NCBI RefSeq assembly: GCF_001187505.1
Contig: NZ_CP012150.1
Location: forward strand, 1,240,001 to 1,304,000
Reading direction: 5' to 3'
Origin: Mycolicibacterium goodii
GTDB lineage: Bacteria; Actinomycetota; Actinomycetes; Mycobacteriales; Mycobacteriaceae
Length of the DNA: 64,000 bases
Shown: one piece after another, positions 16,555 through 24,594 of the stretch
Layout: each line of letters starts with the position of its first letter
How positions within the stretch are numbered: the stretch's first letter is position 1
Position numbers and translations under genes: made by a program
The notes under the pieces: generated by a model
Told to the model about the DNA's origin: nothing
The model's database searches: none
The model's input: the letters and a program-made list of their open reading frames with translations, nothing else

Positions 16555-17334
16555 CTAGCGGCTGAAGTCGGCCGGGCGCTTCTCCACGAACGCCGCCACC
16601 CCTTCGACGCCGTCGGCGGAGGTGAACAGCTCCATCAGTGTGGCGCGTTCGTCGCTGTAGGCCAGTGCCCGCTCGGCCCCCGACACCAGGTTTTTGGTGG
16701 CCGCCAGCGCCGAAGCCGACGACCTCGCCAGAGACGCCGCCAACTCCAGGGCGCGGGCACGGCTGGTACCCGCCGGCACCACCTCGTTCACCAGGCCGAG
16801 GTCGTGGGCCTGGGCAGCGGGCAGGCGCTGCCCGAGCATGATGAGCTGCTTGGCTTTTCGGGCACCCACTTGTGCGGTCAGTCGCTGCGTGCCGCCCCAG
16901 CCCGGGATGAGCCCAAGAGACACCTCGGGAAGGCCGAGTTCGGCCGTGTCACCCGCCACCACGAGGTCGGCGGCCAGCGCCACCTCGAAGCCACCGCCCA
17001 GGGCCATCCCTTCGATCGCCGCGACGACGGGGACGGGAACCGTGGCGATGGTTTCCACCAGGGCTCCCGCCGCGCGGGTGAGCTCGCCGATCTCGCCCAG
17101 ATCGCCACGGCCGTACACTGAGATGTCCGCTCCCGCACAGAAGAAGGAGCCACCGCTGAGCACGATCACCCGGATGTCGGCCGGGCGTGCGTCGATCGCC
17201 CTGGTCAGCGATCGAACCATATCGAGGTCGAAGGCGTTACGTTTTCTCGGTCGGTTCAACAGCACCTGCAGCACGCCCTCGGCGGCCTCCGTGTCGACAC
17301 TCACCGACTCCCCGATCGCCAGTGTTTCGGTCAT
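16555..17334 (-). CDS. Enoyl-CoA hydratase/isomerase family protein
   Basis: A 259-residue crotonase. The oxyanion-hole segment IEGMALGGGFEVALAADLV (about 108-126) and the second glutamate region LGLPEVSLGLIPGWGGTQRL are intact, so hydratase or isomerase activity on a CoA ester is expected. It is co-transcribed with the CaiB-type CoA-transferase: its ATG overlaps the transferase stop by 1 bp (TGATG). The pair looks like acid activation by CoA transfer followed by hydration of the enoyl-CoA. Confidence 0.9.
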   Translation of the reverse strand: MTETLAIGESVSVDTEAAEGVLQVLLNRPRKRNAFDLDMVRSLTRAIDARPADIRVIVLSGGSFFCAGADISVYGRGDLGEIGELTRAAGALVETIATVPVPVVAAIEGMALGGGFEVALAADLVVAGDTAELGLPEVSLGLIPGWGGTQRLTAQVGARKAKQLIMLGQRLPAAQAHDLGLVNEVVPAGTSRARALELAASLARSSASALAATKNLVSGAERALAYSDERATLMELFTSADGVEGVAAFVEKRPADFSR

Positions 17335-18506
17335 CAGTTACCTACCTTTGCTTGAAGTCGATCGATATCTTCTGGGTCGTAGCCCAAATCAGTCAGGACA
17401 GTCCGATTGGCGCTGCCCAGGTCGGGCGGCACGTCGCGCACCCCAGGACGCTGTCCGTCGTAGAGCACCGGGTGCCCAAGGAGTTTGACGACACCCGCGG
17501 TCGGATGGTTGATCTCGATCACCGACTTGTTGTGCTGTACCTGAGGGTCCTCAACGAGGTCGGCGTAGGTATTCACCGGCGCGAACCAGACCTTGGCTGC
17601 GGCGAACACCGCACTCCATTCGTCAGTGCTTCGCTGCCCCATGTGCTTGGCCACGCGTTCGTTGACGTCCTCGCGCCGTTGGTAGGACGAATCTTCACCG
17701 ACACCGCGGAACCAGTCGTCCTCGAAGACGGCGGCGAGGATGTCCAGCGCATTGAGCGACAGGGTGAGGTGGCCGTCAGCGGTGGCGAAAACTCCATATG
17801 GCGCTTTGTAATACGGCGATGAAACGCCACTGTTACTGCGGCGTCCGATGAAACCGTTCAGGAAGTAGGACAGCGGTTCGATCTGGAGATCGAGCGCGGC
17901 GCTGAGCAGATTGCTCTCCACCCGGGCCCCCCGCCCGGTGCGTTCCCGGCCGTGAAGCGCCGCCAGGATCCCGAACGCCCCCAACACCGCGCCGTGCTGG
18001 TCGACGATCGAAGCCCCGACCGGCGTTGGCGGGCCATCAGCGGCTCCCGTGACTGCCGCGATTCCTGACAAAGACTGCAGCAGCACATCCTGCCCCGGCC
18101 GGTCCTTATAGGGTCCGTCGCTGCCGTAGCCCGACAGCGAGCAATACACCAGCCGGGAGTTGCGGTGGCGCAGGCGTTCCCAGCCCAGTCCGAGCCGCTC
18201 CATCACGCCGGGACGGAAACTCTCGATCAGTACGTCCGCGTCGTCGAGCAGTCGGAGCACCACATCCACCCACTCGGGGTCCTTGAGATCGACCACCAGG
18301 CTGCTGACGTTCCGGTTGCCCAGCAGGAAGAAAACGCTCTCCCCGTTGAGGTAGGCGTCGGGGCCCGACCACGACCTTTCGAACGCACCGGCCGGTGGCT
18401 CGACCTTCACGACCTGCGCGCCCAGATCTGCCAGCATCTGCGTGGCTGATGGGCCTTGCAGAAAATGGGTGAAGCTAACGACGCGAACACCGTCGAGCAT
18501 CGCCAT
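17334..18506 (-). CDS. CaiB/BaiF family (class III) CoA-transferase
   Basis: A 390-residue family III CoA-transferase. It begins MAMLDGVRVVSFTHFLQGPSA, contains VVKVEPPAGAFERSW, and has the expected catalytic aspartate in SIVDQHGAVLGAFG (about residue 168). These enzymes move CoA between acyl-CoA and free acids such as carnitine, formate/oxalate or aryl acids. The start ATG 18506 is set by a strong AAGGAGG ribosome binding site, 5 bases upstream on the minus strand. It is divergent from an MHS-type transporter, with a perfect 18-bp palindrome in between. Confidence 0.9.
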   Translation of the reverse strand: MAMLDGVRVVSFTHFLQGPSATQMLADLGAQVVKVEPPAGAFERSWSGPDAYLNGESVFFLLGNRNVSSLVVDLKDPEWVDVVLRLLDDADVLIESFRPGVMERLGLGWERLRHRNSRLVYCSLSGYGSDGPYKDRPGQDVLLQSLSGIAAVTGAADGPPTPVGASIVDQHGAVLGAFGILAALHGRERTGRGARVESNLLSAALDLQIEPLSYFLNGFIGRRSNSGVSSPYYKAPYGVFATADGHLTLSLNALDILAAVFEDDWFRGVGEDSSYQRREDVNERVAKHMGQRSTDEWSAVFAAAKVWFAPVNTYADLVEDPQVQHNKSVIEINHPTAGVVKLLGHPVLYDGQRPGVRDVPPDLGSANRTVLTDLGYDPEDIDRLQAKVGN

Positions 18507-18571
18507 CGGTGCCTCCTTCGATCGAATCCCGCGGGGTTGGCGCACTTCGCCACGGACCCATTCAATCAATG

Positions 18572-18589
18572 TGGACAATCGATTGTCCA
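18572..18589. promoter_or_regulatory. Perfect 18-bp palindrome, probable LacI-type operator
   Basis: TGGACAATCGATTGTCCA is fully self-complementary with a central AnCGnT as in LacI-family operators. It lies 66 bp upstream of the CoA-transferase start. A degenerate second copy (13 of 18 bases) is centred 34 bp further on. Confidence 0.72.
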
Positions 18590-18605
18590 GAGTTGCCGCC
18601 AAATT

Positions 18606-18623
18606 AGCGCAATCGGTTGTTCA
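18606..18623. promoter_or_regulatory. Degenerate second operator copy
   Basis: The core CAATCGGTTGTTCA matches 13 of 18 positions of the palindrome at 18572-18589, with the same central CG. The 34-bp centre-to-centre spacing could allow cooperative binding of two dimers between the divergent promoters. Confidence 0.45.
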
Positions 18624-18726
18624 CAGGTCTTTTGTGTGCTTCACTATGGCTGCCGTGACCTGGGACACAACCCCGGCCAAGCCCACCAACCCAGCCACCA
18701 ACCATGCGCACCGACAAGGAGCCACC

Positions 18727-20103
18727 GTGGTCAACTCATCGCCCCAGCAATCCCGCGCCACCAGCCCGCACACGGCTGACCCGCCCACGAGCAAGCTGCG
18801 AAAAGTGGTGGCGGCGTCCATGGCAGGCACCGTCATCGAGTGGTACGAGTTCCTGCTGTACTCGGCGGCCTCGGCCCTCGTCTTCGGCACGTTGTTCTTC
18901 CCGAAGACCGACAACGCACTCGACGGCGTCATCAACGCACTGCTCATCTACGCCGTCGGATTCCTCGCCCGCCCCCTCGGCGGCTTGGTCTTCGGTTACT
19001 TCGGTGACCGCGTGGGACGCAAGAAGCTGCTCCAGGTGAGCCTGCTCCTGGTCGGCGCCTCGACGTTCGCGATCGGCTGCATCCCTGGCTACAGCAGCAT
19101 CGGGATGGCCGCTCCCCTGCTGTTGGTCCTGATGCGTTTCATCCAGGGCGTCGGCGTCGGCGGCGAATGGGGCGGTGCCGTGCTCCTCGTCGCCGAACAC
19201 AGCCCGATCAAGAGTCGCGCCTTCTGGACCAGCTGGCCGCAGGCCGCCCTACCCCTCGGCAATTTCGTTGCCACACTTGTCCTCACCGGTCTGTCGTTCG
19301 CCATGACCGAGGACGCCTTCCTTGCCTATGGCTGGCGTATCGCATTCTGGTTGTCGGCTGTGATCGTGATCGTCGGTTACTACATCCGGACGCGCGTGGA
19401 CGAGGCACCGCTGTTCCTGGAAGCCCGCGAGGCGGCCGAGAAGACCCATGAGGCCACACCCTCGGCACTGCAGGTCATCAGGGCCTACCCACGCCAGGTG
19501 CTGATCGCCATGGGCGCCCGGGTGGCGGAGAACATCATGTATCAGATGGTGGTTACGTTCTCGATCACATATCTGGCGTTCACGATCGGAGCCACCACCA
19601 CCGAGATCCTGGTCCTCATCCTCGGTGCGCACGCCATCCACTTCGTCGTGGTGCCCCTATATGGCAGGCTCGCCGACACCTGGGGCCGCAAACCGTTGTT
19701 CCTGCTGGGATCCGTACTCGCCATCGGCTGGGGATTCATCGGCTTTCCGTTGTTGTCCACCGGCAACGATCTGTTTATTTTCCTCGGCATCACCCTCGGC
19801 CTCCTGATCCACGGCCTGATGTACGCCCCGCAGCCTGCGCTGATGGCCGAGATGTTCCCCACACGAATGCGTTACACCGGCGTCTCACTGGGTTACCAGG
19901 TCACCTCGATCTTCGCCGGATCGTTGGCTCCTTTCATCAGCACGTCGCTGCTGCGTTCGCATCAGTCGTGGGTGCCGATCGCTTGCTACCTCGCAGTGGC
20001 GGCCATCATCTCGACGGTGGCGGTGAGTTTCCTGAAAGAGACCAAGGGCATCGACCTGGCCGACATAGGTACCACCGCCGAGAGCGCGCCGAGGGCCGCA
20101 TGA
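18727..20103 (+). CDS. MFS transporter, metabolite:H+ symporter (MHS) type
   Basis: A 458-residue 12-helix transporter. It has the MHS-family opening AGTVIEWYEFLLY, the loop GRKKLLQVSLLLVG after helix 2 (FGYFGDRVGRKK), and GVGVGGEWGGAVLLVAEHSP. MHS proteins take up carboxylates such as alpha-ketoglutarate, shikimate, proline/betaine or aromatic acids with protons. The GTG start at 18727 is chosen for its AAGGAG ribosome binding site (18717-18722); upstream in-frame codons lie in the operator region. The next gene is an acetamidase/formamidase, so the imported compound may be an amide or its acid. Confidence 0.88.
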   Translation: MVNSSPQQSRATSPHTADPPTSKLRKVVAASMAGTVIEWYEFLLYSAASALVFGTLFFPKTDNALDGVINALLIYAVGFLARPLGGLVFGYFGDRVGRKKLLQVSLLLVGASTFAIGCIPGYSSIGMAAPLLLVLMRFIQGVGVGGEWGGAVLLVAEHSPIKSRAFWTSWPQAALPLGNFVATLVLTGLSFAMTEDAFLAYGWRIAFWLSAVIVIVGYYIRTRVDEAPLFLEAREAAEKTHEATPSALQVIRAYPRQVLIAMGARVAENIMYQMVVTFSITYLAFTIGATTTEILVLILGAHAIHFVVVPLYGRLADTWGRKPLFLLGSVLAIGWGFIGFPLLSTGNDLFIFLGITLGLLIHGLMYAPQPALMAEMFPTRMRYTGVSLGYQVTSIFAGSLAPFISTSLLRSHQSWVPIACYLAVAAIISTVAVSFLKETKGIDLADIGTTAESAPRAA

Positions 20104-20167
20104 AGCCGCGGTCGGGACGTGAGTCGAGGGCGCCAAGGAGCCTTCTGTTCAAAGCGGATGGGGCATC

Positions 20168-21277
20168 ATGAGCCACGTGCACGAAATCGAACTGGACCTC
20201 ACCAAATCACTGGTGGACGACCCGCGAGCGGGCCACAATCGCTGGCATCCAGACATCCCGGCGGTGCTGCGGTGCGCGCCGGGCGACACCGTGGCGTTGC
20301 GTGCGCGCGACGGATACGACGGCCAGATCAGCAGGGATTCGACGGCGGCAGACGTACTGGCCATGGATGCCGCCCGGATCCACCCGCTGACCGGACCCGT
20401 ATACATCGAGGGCGCCGAGCCAGGTGATCTCCTGGTGGTCGATGTGCTGTCGGTGGAGACCGGCGACTTCGGCGCCACCCTGAACATTCCCGGATTCGGT
20501 TTCTTGCGCGACGAATTCACCGAACCACACATCGTGCGCTGGGAGATTGCCGACGGATTCGCCACCTCGGCGGACCTTCCAGGGGTGCGGTTGCCCGGGG
20601 CCCCCTTCATGGGGGTGATGGGGGTCGCACCGGCTCGAGAGTTGTTCGAGCGCACCAGGTCCGCCGAACACCGAGTCGCCAATGAAGGTGGATTGGTCGA
20701 ACTGCCGAATCCCACCTCAGCGGTGCCACCGGATCTCCCGGAGGACCCGGCCCGGCGCACGATCTCCCCCACCGAGGCCGGCGGCAACATTGACATCAAA
20801 CACCTGACCGCAGGTAGCCGGGTGTACCTGCACGTCTGGGTTGCGGGCGGGTTGTTCTCCGTCGGCGACGGGCACTTCGCGCAGGGAGACGGCGAATCCT
20901 GCGGTGCTGCAGTGGAAACCACTACAAGAGTGGTGGTGCGATTCGACCTGCGCAAGCGTGCGGCGACGGCGGGCAACGTGCGTTATCTGCGCTTCGAGCG
21001 TCTCACCGCCGGGCCCCCGGAGGTGGCCGCGCGGCCGCACTTCGCGGTGACCGGTATGCCGGTAGACGACGACGGCCGGATCCACCCGGAAAATCTCAAC
21101 CTGGCGACACGAAACGCACTGCGTCTGATGGTCGATCACCTGGCCGATGAACGCGGTTTCACCCGTCAGCAGGCGTATGCGCTGTGCAGCGTGGCCGTCG
21201 ACCTGCGTATCAGCCAGATCGTCGACGTGCCCAACGTGTTGGTGTCGGCCATGGTGCCCACCGACATCTTCGAGTGA
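20168..21277 (+). CDS. Acetamidase/formamidase family protein
   Basis: A 369-residue FmdA/AmdA-family hydrolase. Recognisable parts are DDPRAGHNRWHPDIPAVL (17-34), GPVYIEGAEPGDLLVVDVL, GDGHFAQGDGESCGAAVET and the C-terminal ALCSVAVDLRISQIVDVPN. The family hydrolyses short amides (formamide, acetamide) to acid and ammonia using metal-binding acid/His residues. It follows the MHS transporter with a 64-bp gap on the same strand; co-transcription is plausible. The cluster of LacI regulator, transporter, amidase, CoA-transferase and enoyl-CoA hydratase suggests uptake of an amide, hydrolysis, and CoA activation of the acid. Confidence 0.88.
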   Translation: MSHVHEIELDLTKSLVDDPRAGHNRWHPDIPAVLRCAPGDTVALRARDGYDGQISRDSTAADVLAMDAARIHPLTGPVYIEGAEPGDLLVVDVLSVETGDFGATLNIPGFGFLRDEFTEPHIVRWEIADGFATSADLPGVRLPGAPFMGVMGVAPARELFERTRSAEHRVANEGGLVELPNPTSAVPPDLPEDPARRTISPTEAGGNIDIKHLTAGSRVYLHVWVAGGLFSVGDGHFAQGDGESCGAAVETTTRVVVRFDLRKRAATAGNVRYLRFERLTAGPPEVAARPHFAVTGMPVDDDGRIHPENLNLATRNALRLMVDHLADERGFTRQQAYALCSVAVDLRISQIVDVPNVLVSAMVPTDIFE

Positions 21278-21360
21278 GCCTCATGCCGTGCGATGTCTCA
21301 ACAACTTCCGGTCGAACCTGTCCAGGCCGGACAAGTAGCCGTGGCCGCTGATCCAAGGTG

Positions 21361-21525
21361 GTGACCCCCGATCCGGATGCCGGCCGAGAATCCATCGCGG
21401 CCGCCTTCGCCATCGCCGAGCAGGTGCCGGCCTACCGGACGGTGCTGGACGCCGTCGGCATCCTGCAAGGCAACCCCGACACCGTGAAGCGCACCACCGC
21501 GCTGTTGACCGGAATGCGGTTGTGA
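21361..21525 (+). pseudogene. Remnant of an LLM/F420-dependent oxidoreductase C-terminus
   Basis: A 54-codon open frame starts at GTG 21361: RESIAAAFAIAEQVPAYRTVLD then DTVKRTTALLTG. It resembles the end region of F420-dependent luciferase-like oxidoreductases, where a Pro-Ala/Ser-Tyr-Arg-x-Val-Leu-Asp motif is common. The remaining ~250 residues expected of such an enzyme are missing, and the frame stops at 21523-21525. It is treated as a gene fragment. Confidence 0.45.
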
Positions 21526-21526
21526 T

Positions 21527-21730
21527 GCAAGAGATGAACCGCAGTCGTACAAAGACTTTGGGCAAGGCAACCTGCTGACTGCCGACATGATGCGGTGGTT
21601 CTTCGAGTGCTATTACAACGACGCGCAAGATCGTCACAAACCTCCGGGCGTGCCGGTGCAGGTCCTGACCGAGCCTGGCAAACTGATCCCCGCACTGGCC
21701 GAATTGGCCGGACCGCTCGGCCTCCGCTGA
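21527..21730 (+). pseudogene. Remnant resembling an alpha/beta-hydrolase (esterase) gene
   Basis: An open stretch without a credible start reads DEPQSYKDFGQGNLLTADMMRWFFECYYNDAQDRHKPPGV in short pieces and ends at TGA 21728-21730. The SYxxF...LLTxxMMxWF pattern recalls the loop before the catalytic Asp in HSL-type bacterial esterases. No nucleophile elbow is present. With the neighbouring fragment it makes 21278-21919 a zone of gene decay or recombination scars. Confidence 0.35.
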
Positions 21731-21919
21731 CCGTCCGACACGGTTCGGATCAGTAGTCAGCTCAGGGCGCTACAGAGCGGGCTTCGTTGCAGTCTCCGGC
21801 CAGAGTGTCGTCGAGACAACCGTCCGCAGCCCACACCCTGAGTAGCCGGTTGGCGGCGTCGCTTCGGTGAGCCCCGATGCTGCGAGCAACTGGTCACGCT
21901 GCGCTTGACCTCCGGTATG
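21731..21919. other. Non-coding stretch between remnants and reductase gene
   Basis: No gene with start, ribosome binding site and family resemblance is seen. On the minus strand a 43-codon open stretch (VARSIGAHRSDAANRLLRVW...) lies between two stops without a start codon; it may be another remnant but is too short to name. Confidence 0.4.
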
Positions 21920-22975
21920 TCAGTTCTGGGTGACGCGGAGCAGTAATTTGCCTGCGAGGCGGCCGGTTTCGAGGATACGGTGGGCTTCCTGCACGTCTTC
22001 GAAGGCCAGCACTCGGTCAACGCAGATGCTCAGTGCGCCGCGCCTGCCGGCATCGGCGATATAGGCCTTGGCGGCCGTGAGACGGTCGGGGAACTCGACG
22101 AGTTCGAAGAGATCGACGAAGGCGACGGATTTGCGGTCGAGGGCGACCAAGGGCACGTCGACGCGGGCGGCGCGGATGTCGGGTGAGGTCTGTGCGCCGT
22201 AGCAGAGCACATGCCCGAAAGGCGCTGTGGCAGCGACCAGTTCGGCCAGCAGCGCGCCACCCACGCTGTCGTACACCACTGAGGCGCCACGGCCGGCGGT
22301 GATCGAGGCAACGCTGCCGGCGAGGTTCTCGTCGTCGGTGGCGATGGCGTGGTCAGCTCCAAGCGCGATCAGTTCCGGCTTGCGCGCGGCGGTGCGGGTG
22401 GTGGCGATGACGGTGGCGCCGAAGTCTCGGGCGATCTGGATCAGTGCGGTACCGACCGAGGACGTTGCGGCGGTGACGATCACGGTATCACCGGATCGGA
22501 TCGGCACCTTGGTGGCCAGGGTGTAGGCCTGCAACCCGGCCATCCACGTCGCGGCCTCCTGCTCGTCGGAGCGGTCGGCAGGCACCGGGACCAGGGCCTC
22601 GACGGGGACGTTGGCATGGGTGGCATAGGTGCCGGTGCCGACCGCTGGGGATTGGATCGGCAGAATCGCGACCCGTTCCCCCGCGGTGAACCCGTCGACG
22701 TCGGGTGCGGTGTCGACGATGGTGCCCACCGCCTCGACTCCGAGAGTCGCCGGCAGGACCGGGGCGAGGACGTAGTGGTCGCGCCGGAGCAGCGCCTCGA
22801 ATCGGTTCAATCCGATCACGTGGATCGCGACGCGCACGTACCCGGCCGGCAGCGCCGGCAGCTGCAGTGGCTCCAATTCCAGCACCTCGGGGCCACCGAG
22901 CCGGGTGAACTGCACCCGCCGCATTGTGGTGGCGTCCCCGGTGGCATCGTCGTCAATTGTCCGTGTTTTCATCAT
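21920..22975 (-). CDS. Zinc-binding-dehydrogenase-like quinone/alkenal reductase (MDR family)
   Basis: A ~351-residue medium-chain reductase. It shows the GroES-like N-terminal part (VAIHVIGLNRFEALLRRDHY, GVEAVGTIVDTAPDVDGF), then the nucleotide-binding VTAATSSVGTALIQIARDFGATVIATT, and the end EDVQEAHRILETGRLAGKLLL. Structural zinc cysteines are absent, as in the quinone oxidoreductase branch (NADPH-dependent reduction of quinones or enones). ATG 22975 follows an AGGAAAGTGAG stretch at good distance; a GTG at 22987 and an ATG at 22972 are alternatives. The three genes from 24440 down to 21920 point the same way. Confidence 0.85.
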   Translation of the reverse strand: MMKTRTIDDDATGDATTMRRVQFTRLGGPEVLELEPLQLPALPAGYVRVAIHVIGLNRFEALLRRDHYVLAPVLPATLGVEAVGTIVDTAPDVDGFTAGERVAILPIQSPAVGTGTYATHANVPVEALVPVPADRSDEQEAATWMAGLQAYTLATKVPIRSGDTVIVTAATSSVGTALIQIARDFGATVIATTRTAARKPELIALGADHAIATDDENLAGSVASITAGRGASVVYDSVGGALLAELVAATAPFGHVLCYGAQTSPDIRAARVDVPLVALDRKSVAFVDLFELVEFPDRLTAAKAYIADAGRRGALSICVDRVLAFEDVQEAHRILETGRLAGKLLLRVTQN

Positions 22976-23044
22976 GTTTGATCTCACTTTCCTGTTGTGG
23001 TCGGCCCGCCAATGCAGAACGGCGGCGTTCGGCGCAGACGATTT

Positions 23045-24037
23045 CTACCCGCATTCGCGGTCGGTGATCTGGGTGTCGGCGATCGTCTCGGCGAATCCGG
23101 CGCCGAAGACCTCCACGGGGGTGTGGAAGCCGGGCCGCGCGTCGCCGGCCAGGACCCGGCGGGCGGCGTGGGCGGCGGCCAGCGGAGTAAAGGTGTAGCC
23201 GTTGACGGTGTCTAGCACCGAAGACACGGTTCGGCCGTCCCGCCCGGTGGCCTCGGCGACCGCGTGGTACCGGTCGACGGCGCGCTGCTCGGCGCTTGGG
23301 CCGTCGGGCAGATCAGCCGGCTCGCCGTCGGAGAACGCGTCACCAGAGGCGTACACGTAGGTGTCGATGTTCGCGATTCCGGTCGCACGTCCGATGGTGA
23401 TCAGATCGGGCAGTGTGACCGGCGTGCAGGCCACTTCGCCGAACCCGAAGTCGAACTCACGAACGGCATTTGGATCCGCAACGGACAGGGACCCGTCAAC
23501 CCGGTGCAGGGTCTCGGTGGTGAGATTCTCGCCGGCGCTGATGGCCGATCCCCGCGACATCGACCCCGCCACGTGCAGAGCGATCCGCAACCGCTGCGGC
23601 CGTTCGACGCGGGCGACGGTATGCGCAGCCAGGCAGCCAAGCATGGCCACACTGCCGCCGCTGCCCGGCAACAGCATGACCCCGGCGGCGGTCGCGGCTC
23701 TATCGGCCGTCTCCGCCAGCCGGTAACTGTCCAGCTCGGCGGCGATGTCCAAGTAGTGCGTGCCTGCTCGAATAGCCGCATCCATCAGCGGCCGCGCCGT
23801 ACGCAGAAACGGACCGGCGCAGTTCAGCAGCACCTCAGCCGGGGTGAGAGCTTCGTCGACCGCAGACTGGTCTTCGACGTCGAACACCCGGTAGGCGCAG
23901 TCCAGCCGCTCGGCCGCCGCGGCGAGCGTGTCGGCGTTGCGTCCGCCCAGCACCGGGCGCAAGCCAAGGTCTCGGGCGTGTTCGGCTGCCATCGCCCCGG
24001 TGTAACCCGTTGCGCCGTAGATCAATAGCTCACCCAT
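23045..24037 (-). CDS. Saccharopine dehydrogenase-like NAD(P)-binding protein (trans-acting enoyl reductase type)
   Basis: A 330-residue protein. The N-terminal Rossmann fold starts MGELLIYGATGYTGAMAAEHARDLG, followed by LLNCAGPFLRTARPLMDAAIRAGTHYLDIAAEL. This is the pattern of the saccharopine-dehydrogenase-like/trans-acting enoyl reductase family, which in mycobacteria includes Rv2953 and several uncharacterised oxidoreductases. A hydrophobic Gly-rich stretch MLLPGSGGSVAMLGCLAAHTVA follows at about 120-140. The substrate is unknown. It overlaps the VOC gene by 8 bp and is thus translationally coupled to it. Confidence 0.82.
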   Translation of the reverse strand: MGELLIYGATGYTGAMAAEHARDLGLRPVLGGRNADTLAAAAERLDCAYRVFDVEDQSAVDEALTPAEVLLNCAGPFLRTARPLMDAAIRAGTHYLDIAAELDSYRLAETADRAATAAGVMLLPGSGGSVAMLGCLAAHTVARVERPQRLRIALHVAGSMSRGSAISAGENLTTETLHRVDGSLSVADPNAVREFDFGFGEVACTPVTLPDLITIGRATGIANIDTYVYASGDAFSDGEPADLPDGPSAEQRAVDRYHAVAEATGRDGRTVSSVLDTVNGYTFTPLAAAHAARRVLAGDARPGFHTPVEVFGAGFAETIADTQITDRECG

Positions 24038-24440
24038 GTCGGTGCTGCCAGCTCTTGTAGACGAACTCCAAGCTGTAGCCGTCGGGGTCGATGACGTTGG
24101 CAGCGTAGTAGCGGGGGTCGTAATGCAGCCGAGCGCCCGGCGCCCCGTTGTCAGCAGCGCCTGCGGCGATCGCCGCGGCGTAGGCGGCGTCCACTTCGGC
24201 CTCGCTATCCGCGACGAACCCGATGTGGGCCGCGGCGCCGTCAGCCACACCACGTCGCAGCCAGAAAATCATCCGGCCCGTGTCGGGGTCACCGAGCCCG
24301 TAGAGGTCCGGATGTCCGGGTGGTCCGTCCTTTTTGTCGTAATCCAGTCGGGTGGTGATGCCGAGCGGCCCCAGCGCAGCGGTGTAGAACGCGATCGACG
24401 CCTGCGGATCGGCGACAGTAAGGAAAACGTGGTCAAGCAC
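24030..24440 (-). CDS. VOC family (glyoxalase/dioxygenase superfamily) protein
   Basis: A 136-residue vicinal-oxygen-chelate protein. It opens MLDHVFLTVADPQASIAFYTAAL, with a metal-ligand His at residue 4 and a late Glu in DPDGYSLEFVYKSW; HIGFVADSEAEVDAAY sits in the middle. The family covers glyoxalase I, resistance proteins and dioxygenases. The gene is preceded by a run of purines (AAGGAGA) on the minus strand and is coupled to the saccharopine-dehydrogenase-like gene by overlap. The function is unresolved, but an isomerase or detoxification role is possible. Confidence 0.85.
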   Translation of the reverse strand: MLDHVFLTVADPQASIAFYTAALGPLGITTRLDYDKKDGPPGHPDLYGLGDPDTGRMIFWLRRGVADGAAAHIGFVADSEAEVDAAYAAAIAAGAADNGAPGARLHYDPRYYAANVIDPDGYSLEFVYKSWQHRHG

Positions 24441-24456
24441 GAGCAGTCTCCTTATC

Positions 24457-24560
24457 GGTCATGGATGACTTGAATGACGTAACCGCTGGCGACTTCGATG
24501 GTCTGGCCGTTGGTCCGTCGCTGACGGATACGAGTCAACGCCGCGAGACCACGCCGAAGA
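24457..24560 (-). pseudogene. Short C-terminal remnant of an unidentified gene
   Basis: Between the XRE gene and the VOC gene, a minus-strand frame reads LAALTRIRQRRTNGQTIEVA then SGYVIQVIHDR and ends at TAA, just before the VOC ribosome binding site. It has no start codon and no family I can name. It may be the tail of a deleted gene that once headed the VOC operon. Confidence 0.3.
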
Positions 24561-24571
24561 AGGGCGGTACT

Positions 24572-24594
24572 TCCTGGGTGCGCTGCACCCAGGA
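24572..24594 (-). terminator. Hairpin terminator after XRE-family gene
   Basis: TCCTGGGTGC-GCT-GCACCCAGGA forms a perfect 10-bp stem with a 3-base loop, directly abutting the stop codon (24595-24597) of the upstream minus-strand gene. There is no U-run, as is common for mycobacterial hairpin terminators. Confidence 0.7.
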
